From Tanypteryx hageni (Eukaryota; Arthropoda; Insecta; Odonata; Petaluridae): 64,000 nt of DNA. Under the pieces are notes generated by a model. That model made no database searches and was not told where the DNA came from. It saw nothing but the letters and a program-made list of their open reading frames with translations. The position numbers and the translations under genes are program-made. The DNA lies in the NCBI GenBank assembly GCA_028673005.1, contig CM054118.1, positions 58,411,338-58,475,337 on the forward strand, read 5' to 3'. This document shows positions 55,281 to 64,000 of this stretch, piece by piece (positions within the stretch are counted from its first letter, which is position 1; each line of letters starts with the position of its first letter).

Positions 55281-58200
55281 ATTAGGTACACTGTGCCCAT
55301 TTTTCAACTCTATTGTCATTTGAGTCGAGCTTTTGGCAGTGTAAACATTGTGAGCATTGTCCTCGCTATCATCATCATTGTTAGTGCGAATCAAACTTAA
55401 TTAATCCATGGAAAGTTCAAAGGACGTTATTGGGAACCTAACATAAATTCATCATGGCGCAACGTTGTGAAGTCACCGATGGTATGAAGTTCATGATCGT
55501 TACCATCTAGTAACTCTTAAACCTGCTGAAATTTTGCGTGTAAAAACATTTATGACGTACCTTTGACGATGACAAACGCTCCTATACGATGCATTTCCAA
55601 AATCTTGACCTTCACGAATTTATAACACTAGCAATAACGCTAACTCTGTCAACAGTAACCACCAGACTGACTCACATGATGGCTAACTAAGCTCTAGGAA
55701 TAATTTCCTATCGTCACCTATAAAGTTCAGCACATGACAGAGTCAAAACCTCGGTGGACGATATTAGGATCCTGGACGATAATAGGTGCCCTTCCCCTAC
55801 TGTTTAATTTCACCCCTAACTACCGCCGATCTCTCCGCACTCCTCTGACGTCATGCAACGACCTTCATAATCAGAAGCGATCTTTTTTATTCCTTCCCCT
55901 TTATACACTACATTTTCTAATCGACTTATTAAGTGAAAGGCTATAAACTACGAGATAAAAACGAGATAATGTGCGCATGTTAATAAGCATTATTGTAACC
56001 GGTGACATAATTGTATGGAATAGGAGAAAAAGGATATGATAAGTGTTTGCTTATTGTGCGTTCCACCTATTTTTTATTTATTCGATGCATTAATCTATAG
56101 CTCTATCTACATTTTTATATATCTCTCGTATTAGTAAATAACGTAATAATTAAAAATATCTTCCATTCATGGAATTTCCTTTGTCACCCTATGCAGTTCG
56201 TTATATTAATCCGATAGCTAGCTAAAATTCTATTTCTTGCTGTGCCCAAAAATTTTATTTAACTCCTATTTTATCCTTGCGGAACATCTTGGTGTTCTCG
56301 ACAACAATTCCGTAACCTTTCATCGTTTCCGCGTCAAAATACCATAAAACAAAAACATTTTTTAAAGGACAATATCAATTTCCGCTCGCTGATATTAAGC
56401 TTGAATGTTTTTAACGCTGCTTCCTCTATATAGCTGTACTCGCGCAGAATAATAACAGCGCAACTCCTTTCTAGGATAGTGGACGTAAAACCATGCGACC
56501 ATCCCCGCATTTTGCTAAGAGGCACCTCATTCCGTGCTTTATTTACTCCATTGTGTGCAAAAGTTTACAGGGTTCTCCTAACCAGGCCTTAGATGTTAAG
56601 CATATACATATATCGCGTATATACTAGCGTAATAGGACGTCAAATATGACGGGTATGCGTGAATTAAGTACTAAGTTAAAACTGAAGTAAAAAATTAATG
56701 ATACCAAATTTTATATGAATTAGAAAGTCAACAGTAAATATAAAATTCAAATCATTGAGTGTTACAGAAAGTAAAAATAGTTTTGGATGAATAGAAATTG
56801 CATAACTAAGAAATACGTTACGCTGTACAATTCTTATACGACCTAAATTATTTTAAATTTATGTATCACTTAATTTTGTCCCTCCCTGTCTCTCTCCTTT
56901 GTTTCTTCCTTTCTCTCCTCTCTCTCTCTCTTTCTCTCTCTCTCGTATTAAAGCATTCAAAGCACGCATTCCTTACGCATATAGTATAAGGATTAAGGCG
57001 ACAATACAATCTCGAGGTATAACAATGACACGGTCGGCAAGGCAACATATCGTTAAAAAGCTTTAATTTTTTAAATACGTAGAATATACGTAGAACTTGA
57101 GCGATTTTGTATCTTACGATCTTAGAAAATGTGACAATAGAATAAAAAACGTCATTTTTCTTAAAACGGTCCAGGTCCAAAGATTGTAGGTTAAGTATTT
57201 CTAATTTTGATTTGCAAAAGTGTAGAAATCGATTTTTACGTGTTATCTTATGGGAAATAGTAATTATCTACTAGAGTCGAACCCGGATCTTTTAATTTTT
57301 GAAAATGGCTTATATTATAAAAATCAAACATTCCTACAAAATTTCTATTTTCTGCCTACTTGAAAAAGTTTGTTAAAATAACAATACAGTCGGTCGTGAA
57401 TAGTTCTCGATTCTCCCGCTCTTTTATAAAGCCTTCTTAATTGCGGCGCCACAGTCGAGCGTTCGGACAAACATATGTAGCTTGTTATATTATAAGATAA
57501 CAGTAGTATAAAACCAGTCAATATGACGGGAAAACTATATTAACGTATATATTAGTACAAAAGCCCGATATGACGGGTATGCGTGGATTTAAATATTAAA
57601 TTTAAGGCAGTTCCCATCTTCCTCCTTTTCTCTCTTCCATTCTTCTCCCTCATATTTTAAGTTTATATTAGATTTTTTCCGATTTTTCTACATTTCATAA
57701 AGAGGTTGCTATGGCATCTGGCATTGTTGATCTCGGATATTTGCATTTCTGGACTCAGGCTTTCAAGTGCACTTACACAGCTTACAATGAAACAAAATCA
57801 TGCAGGACAAAAACCAAATGAAAATTTATGTGAAAAGTTTCATGTAAATTTAAAACAAATAAACAAGTAGCGTAAAAACTTGAAGTCAGAAACGACTCCA
57901 ATGCATTGTAATGATGGACAACTCAAAATTTCAAATAGGAAGATAATTCACGCGTACATAGAAAATATCTTTTCGTTTGCAAATTTTATTGGGCAGTTTA
58001 AAGCAAATTACTATATTGACATTGCTTATGATTAATTTCCTTCGATAATTAAGCAAGATATTTGACGCATGGGCCGGTGCATTTATAGTGATAACAAAAA
58101 ATGTGTGAATTTAAAAAGCTACTTACTAAGTTCTTTCGTCGTCAAGGTAAACAAAACAAAAAGCTAATTAAAATATTAGCGGTCGTATGTTCGTTCGCAT

Positions 58201-58490
58201 TTCTTCCACGCTTTCCACTGCAGTAAACATACCTATCGTTCAAATTAAGCCATAATTACTTCCCTTTCGATTAAAATGCATTCAAAATATATAAGAAGAA
58301 TTCTCACAATTGATTTCAAATGCAATACAAAGTTCATGTCATTGCTTTTAGCTATAGACACGCAACCAAAAAAATGATAAGGGGGTTGAAATACATACAT
58401 ATTTTATATATATATATATGTATATGAAGGAAGAAGGAGAAGACAATCGGTTAATTTCTCTTGCATTGTGTGGGGATAAAATTTGGATCT
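55281..58490. other. Intergenic DNA
   Basis: ATATGACGGGTATGCGTG occurs at about 56645 and 57568, each after a TATATTAG/TATACTAG-like word, so a short dispersed repeat is present. A CT run lies at 56900-56945 and a CRE-like TGACGTCA at 55846-55853. No gene recognised. Confidence 0.4.
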
Positions 58491-58499
58491 ATCTCGGGA

Positions 58500-58692
58500 G
58501 GGCCGCGGTTGTTTCTAGTTGATAATATATGTAATTTACGTGGGGTTATAGTTCTCGTAATATGCCGGAGGTCTCAGATTCGATTTCAGCCGTGAGAATG
58601 GTCAGATGCAGTCTACCTTGTTGTTGTTGATAACCTCGGCGCAATTGGTTCTTATGCTGTCGATGGATCTTTAGGTAAATAAATAAATACAC
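58500..58692 (+). mobile_element. Possible SINE with (AAAT)n tail
   Basis: A tRNA-like head with GGGGTTATAGTTCTCG and B-box-like CAGATTCGATTTC (58578), a body with TTGTTGTTGATAACCTCGG, and the tail GGTAAATAAATAAATAC. Tetranucleotide tails are usual for SINEs mobilised by RTE-type LINEs. No TSD found; the 5' end is uncertain. Confidence 0.45.
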
Positions 58693-59040
58693 ATAAATTG
58701 TTGCTGGTGACTTGGTAAACATGCACCTTGGGCGCCCGAGCGCCTAATGAATGATTCTGCAAAAATTGACGCAATTCGCCCAGTCTACGAATTCCGTGAC
58801 TTCCAGAGTAACGTTACCTACTATGTTTATAAACAAACATGAGACCTGTGCTATTAACTGGAATTAATTTCAAACTGTGTAACGTAAGTTATGTGATGAT
58901 GTAAAGCCAATTTAGATGCTCGAATCTCACTATAATTACTTAGCTATATGCATATAAATAAATGAAAAGGATGGAATTCCATTGAGCCACTTTTCTCCAT
59001 TACGAAAAACCGAGATCCCCATAAATGTAGAGGGACTAAT
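58693..59040. other. Intergenic spacer
   Basis: Nothing recognised. Confidence 0.4.
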
Positions 59041-60885
59041 TTTTACTTTCTCCATATACGAAGTAGGTGTAAAGTAAGTATTGTTTTCATGAAAAAAATC
59101 GAATTCAAGATTTCAGCGGAAATACATGTTTTAAGGTCCCATGAACACGTTTTGTCCATTTTCTCGAAGATATCTGTCTGTATGTGATAGATTTTTGTGG
59201 GCTCTCTAACGCAAAAACTATTAATCAGGTCAACACAAAATTTTATATTTAGCATTTTTATAAAAGTTAAAAGATTCGATTAGTTTTTGGTAAAAATCGG
59301 TCATCCGGAAGTGGGTGTATACTCTTGTCACTTATCCGTTATTTTGAAATATTTGCTTTAATATTTGATAAATGTAAAAATGTATCAGAATAAAAGTTGT
59401 AGAAAATTTAATTTTCTACAACCTTTGGTACATTTTTTCCATATAATGCATTGTTTAAGAGATATCTTATATTTTTAGCTGCCACCACCACGCCACATAC
59501 CGACGACTACTGTTAACAATTGACGCTTAGTTACGTCTTAGTAACGCTCCTTTTTCTTTTCTTAATTGTCAACCGGAAGTAAATATTGACAACGATCCCA
59601 GAGCTAACAACATGTAATTTGCCATATAAATATGGAGAAAGTCATGTGTTGCCAACATCAGTTTATTTTTGTTAACCGCTACGATCAAATTTATGCAAGG
59701 TAGCTTGCTGAAGAAGTAGTATTTTTTATATAAATCGGCATTGACCTGTCGCTGTATTGATGAAGGGGGAAGTAGGCAGGAAAAACGCGAGCGTCGAGAA
59801 CATTTCAAAATTCGTTGTTACTTTTTTCTTACATGCATAGCGGCTTATATTCATCGTAGTTAAGGTAGCAGCGACTGGTTTGGTGTCCCTAGCAGAATTA
59901 GATTTTTAGGGTGTGTAGCATATTTGATCTGTCTAACTTAATTATATTTAACAAGGCTACTGTTTTTACCGCGCATGAAATTTTCGCATTGGCCGTGGGC
60001 GTCCACCTTAGACCAACTACATAAAAGTGAGGGTAAAGGCTCAATTCGACAAATTTTCAATTATGACAAAAAAATTCAACTTGAATGCCAAACATTATCA
60101 GTTTAAGGTTTTCGAAGAAAAATCCCGAAGAGGAAACCACGCAGAAAAAAACGAGATGTTAATTTTCTGCCTTGACAATATTTCGATATTTTGGCGAGTA
60201 ACATTTTACCGAAAGAATGAGGCCACGATATCTTGCGGAAAAAATCTGATATGGGCAACACATGAATTTCTCCATATTTTTATGGGAAATTACATGTTGC
60301 TAGCTCTGGGATCGTTGTCAATATTTACTCCCGGTTGACAATTAAGAAAAGAAAAAGAAGCGTTATTAAGACGTAAATAAGCGTCAATTGTTAACAGTAG
60401 TCTTCGGTAGGTGGCGTGGTGGTGGCAGCTAAAAATATAAGATATCTCTTAAACAATGCATTATATGGAAAAATGTATCAACCAAAGGTTGTAGAAAATA
60501 AAATTTCCTACAACTTGTATTCCAGTACATTTTTACATTTATCATATATTAAAGCAAATATTTCAAAATAACGGATAAGTGACAAAAGTAAACACCCACT
60601 TCCGTTCTACCGATTTTTACCAAAAACTAATCGGATCTTTTAACTTTTATAAGAATGCTAAATATAAAATTTCGCGTTGACTTGATTAATAGTTTTTGAG
60701 TTAGAGCGCCCACAAAAATCTATCACATACAGACAGACTTACAGACAGAAACACAGACATCATCGAGAAAATAGTCAAAACGTGTTCAGGGGACCTTAAA
60801 ACATGTATTTCCGCCGAAATCTCGAATTCGATTTTTTTCAAGAAAACAATACTTTATCTATACTTCGTATATGGAGAAAGTAAAA
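59041..60885. mobile_element. 1.85-kb element with about 630-bp terminal inverted repeats
   Basis: Left arm 59041-59666 and right arm 60247-60885 are inverted copies, starting TTTTACTTTCTCCATATACG at both ends; the unique centre is about 580 bp. A second, truncated copy lies at 45113-46125. Two frames (59569-59808 minus, 60027-60338 plus) share ATHEFLHI...NYMLLALGSLSIF because both run into the arms; neither resembles a transposase. No TSD was found. The arms contain a CAGACAGAC word like the 36-37-kb repeats. The family is not one I recognise, and it is probably non-autonomous. Confidence 0.85.
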
Positions 60886-62110
60886 AGATGATTGTTTCCT
60901 CGTTGATGTTCTCGTTACGTTCCATATTTTTGGCGGATATTCTTTCTGACGCTACACTTTCCCTTCCATTTCCTTCCTTCACAACTTCCTTTCACTCTTC
61001 TTTTTTAAACTTCACTACACCTCGCTTCCTCCGTCTTCTCTCTCTTCTTCCTCTCTCTTTTCTCCTTCTCCTCCCTCTCTTCCTCCCTCTCCTCCTCCTC
61101 TCGAGCCACTCAAAATCCCTCAGGAGCCTCTAGGCACTAACTCCCTGCTCAGTGATAATGTCGCCAACCCTCTCATGGCATGGAGATTGAACTCATTAAA
61201 AAAGACTTTGCTCCCAAGTTTTCTCCTCCCTTTATATTTTATATATTTTTTTTCTCTCGCTAATACTTCCACCACCACTTATATTGCACTGATGATGCTT
61301 AAATAAGTATTGATATTCCGATCTCGTTTGGAGACTTTATTTTTTTATTTCGCTCTGCGCAACATGTCAGATTTCGCAACCGAGAAAAACCTCTCCCGGA
61401 GATGATTTTATACTTTGGAGTCGGTTTCCTTCTCTTCATCTACCCTCTCCCTCTTTCTCTCTCTCTCTGATTTTTACATTCTTTCTTTTATCTAAATTTA
61501 TACACGAAAAAAAATCTTCTCGGATATATTTTACGAAAAAAAACTGATTGATCTATGAAGGCTTTATTCTCAGAAATTACACTCATTTAATCTTTTTTAC
61601 CTTCTCTTAAAATTTGTCCAAAAATTTCTTTTGATAACAATCTTACGCTGGGTCTAACTAATAACACGAAACGATAAATTAGATGCGGGATAATCTTATT
61701 GAAAGTCGTTTCAGGCGTGGGTGTTTTCAAGTTAATAAGAGGGAAAATAATTCTCTTTTGTGATATTAATTAAGGGCACGGAGATTATTAAAAACGTGTA
61801 CATATATCATTTGAAGAAATTTGGAGCAGCCATTTGAGAAAATACATTTACGTTCAGTTGGGGATTTTTTTTTGCAGTTCGGGTTTGGTAATTATAAACA
61901 ATACGTGGCTAAATTGTAAATTTATGCAATTTTAGAGAAGAAGAAATGCATGGAATTAAATTATGCGCAATTTTGATCTTTTTGTTAAAAAGGTCTGTAA
62001 TATGCACATTCATATATGAGAAATTGATAAACTATCTCGAATTTGGCATGCAATCGGTTTTAATAAAAATTCTGGGAAATCTCTCTTAAATTACTTGAAA
62101 AATTATCTAC
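60886..62110. other. Intergenic, partly CT-rich
   Basis: Pyrimidine-rich at 60955-61110 and 61420-61470. The 81-residue Leu/Ser-rich frame here is compositional. AT-rich after 61480. Confidence 0.45.
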
Positions 62111-62118
62111 TACTGCAT

Positions 62119-62437
62119 TGGTTCCCTACCTTAGTGGATCCGCGACCCTCTTATGAATGCATCCGACCTTATCGCCATATATCTACCACCAATTATAAAA
62201 TATAGTAGTATTAATTTCATAAATATTATAAACATTATTACATTGATTGCACTGTAATCCTGAACGATTCGTATTGTACATTTAGTAAGAATTTAATAAT
62301 TCCAGTAAGATAATATAACACATCTTAAAATAAACTAAAAATATATTGAAGCTATTCCATATACATTGTTCCGCGACCTCTTTGCAATCGACTCCCTTGT
62401 GAATCTTTCGCGACCTTGGGGATGGTAACCGCTATAT
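62119..62437. mobile_element. hAT-type MITE, old copy of the CAGCGGTTCTCA family
   Basis: TGGTTCCCTACCTTAGTGGA and CGACCTTATCGCCATAT parallel the left part of the MITE at 14273; TTTCGCGACC and GGTAACCGCTA parallel its right part. TACTGCAT flanks both sides (62111-62118 and 62438-62445). Termini are decayed. Confidence 0.65.
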
Positions 62438-62445
62438 TACTGCAT

Positions 62446-64000
62446 GCTAAAGAAGCAAATTTTTTGCTTGCAATAATAGCACTAAACTAAAAATTACTTG
62501 GCGGTCAGTTTTACATAGGAGAGAAAAAAATTGAATTTTAGTAAAATCCGAGCGATATTCTTAAAGACGAATTATTCACTCTTTCCAACGTCGCACTTTA
62601 CAATAGCACAGCTTTGGAAATGAAAACAGGGCCGTGTTGTTAGGAGTTTTTAAGCAGCTCATAAAACGCACGCAGAGCAAATCACTTTCCTATATTGCAG
62701 GCATCCAATTGCTGACTCTTTCAGAGAATCGTAGCACTTACACGTTACCGGAACTATTAAAACAAGAACGACCCCCTTTGGAATTACGAAAAATCCCTCT
62801 CTGAATAACGGATGGCCATTGAAAAGGTCGGTGGATGATCAAGGAGGAAATTAAAAGGTGAAGTGTCCATATGCCACCCTTGTAACATCGGTCATCAAGG
62901 ACAGCAGTAAAAAGAACTCAATCTGAGTGTCCAGGGGCTGTAAACCTATCAGAAAACTATGGATTCAGCAGTAAAACACGAGAAGGAATAACGTACTGTT
63001 CGTTCCACCCTACCATTAACCTCCATTCCTATTCTATGCGCTAAAGGGAGGACAAGCGGCGCCGATGCGACGCGGCGGCGAGTGAAGGAAGCACTTAAAA
63101 CCGTAATGACGTCATAACTAATGGAAAGATCATTAACGCCGCGTCATTAATTTTTATTTATTTATTGTGACACGGATAATTTTTGGAACGGGGTATCATT
63201 ACTGGCATTAAAAAAATCGCGTAAGGGATAATAGCAATCAATTTGCGTTAATGAGGGGAAGAAATTACGGGAGACCCGATTTTTTATGGTAAGAAAAAAA
63301 GACCGACTCTAAAAAGTTTTAATCTCAAAGAGGTTCATCTAGAAATTTGCGAGATTGCTTCGAGTTTCGTGGATTAGAAGAGGGAATTTTTTCTACAAAC
63401 GACGATGTCAGCAAATATTGTATTTCCGTAGTTCTATCAGTAGTCGAAATTTGTTTGTTCCGTCGCGTAGCTGTTCTTTATGGCTGCGGAAACTTCCGAT
63501 GGCTAATATTTTAACTACGCAGCATATATAAAAAAATTACTGGACGGTTTTTGATTACACAATAGAAAGAAACACTCGCGAAAGACTATTTTTAGAGCGT
63601 TTCAAAGCATCCAACTCGGCATTGAAAAAAAGATGTTATCTTCCTCTCCGAGCGTTGCGAAAACAAAGGAAACCGCATTAGTCCGAGAGATATATTACTG
63701 CAGAGAGAAGTCGTTCTTCAAGGAAGCTAGCGCGTCTTGATCGTTGGGAAATACGCACTCGCACACACACATATACAGACACAAAAAATATATATACACA
63801 ATATTGCAAAAAACACTTAAGACGTCACATTACCGGACAAACGAGAGCTTTATTCCATTTCCAGTAAAAGGAGATATCCAATTCTGAGTCATTTGTTTGT
63901 CTGCCTTCTCTCCGAATATTTCCCGTGGCTCATGTCTCATCTCTCTCTGTGTCCTCTTCCCTCCCTCCCTCTTCCGCCTCCTTCCCTTCCGCTTTCCAGC
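62446..64000. other. Intergenic DNA with CpG-retaining, TAAT-rich stretch
   Basis: 63000-63450 keeps CpGs and has several TTAAT/ATTA homeodomain-type words around a CRE-like TGACGTCA (63107-63114); this is compatible with regulatory DNA but unproven. CT-rich at the very end. No gene recognised. Confidence 0.35.

Noticed and set aside
57283..57292. B-box-like GGGTTCGACTC on the minus strand
   Set aside because: No A box at a suitable distance and no cloverleaf or SINE body.
63107..63114. CRE (TGACGTCA) as a firm regulatory site
   Set aside because: An 8-bp palindrome occurs several times in the window (also 31145 and 55846), one beside a microsatellite, so no function can be claimed.

Overview
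This window looks like AT-rich nuclear DNA of an animal, most likely an arthropod; that assignment is inference. It rests on pogo/Tigger, hAT, LINE and tRNA-SINE remains, many GA/CT and TA microsatellites, and the lack of any operon-like coding. I found no host gene I would defend. Long open frames sit in low-complexity DNA, and many of the usable frames open on TTG or GTG rather than ATG. What can be read is mobile-element archaeology, with target-site duplications (TSDs) that let many insertions be bounded to the base.

Layout: 0.9-1.2 kb holds a palindromic insertion with a 14-bp TSD. 1.68-6.53 kb is a pogo-like transposon with a dead C-terminal transposase on the minus strand; two hAT MITEs and a 2.2-kb hAT element are nested in it, and the hAT element carries its own 99-bp MITE. 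7.24-8.45 kb is a Tigger element with a broken N-terminal transposase. 9-14.5 kb holds small hAT-type MITEs. 16.8-17.6 kb is the tail of a LINE reverse transcriptase, and 18.4-20.5 kb a hAT element with a perfect 8-bp TSD and a decayed transposase. 24-32 kb mixes a dispersed repeat, a second palindrome, a TA-flanked repeat and CpG-retaining GA/CT-rich DNA. 33.4 kb is a tRNA-derived SINE. 36-38.4 kb holds duplicated repeats and a candidate regulatory stretch. 42.3 kb is a solo LTR. 43-44.7 kb is a long polypyrimidine tract split by a MITE. 45.1-46.1 kb is a partial copy of the long-TIR element found complete at 59.0-60.9 kb. 48.3-50.3 kb is an old minisatellite field interrupted by a 0.7-kb foldback carrying two tRNA-Gly-like sequences. 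50.8 kb is a MITE, 53.0 kb a SINE, 53.8-54.4 kb a LINE ORF1-type relic with a PHD-like finger, and 54.7-55.3 kb a five-unit satellite. 62.1-62.4 kb is a last MITE.

The transposases are all disrupted, so none is likely to encode a working enzyme. Functions would have to be non-coding: candidate CTCF-, YY1/PHO- and GAGA-type sites near 29.7-30.6 and 37.6-38.2 kb, or structured RNAs such as the tRNA-like sequence at 49.87 kb and a recurring hammerhead-core-like motif. These are hypotheses. All family calls were made by reading the sequence, not by database search.
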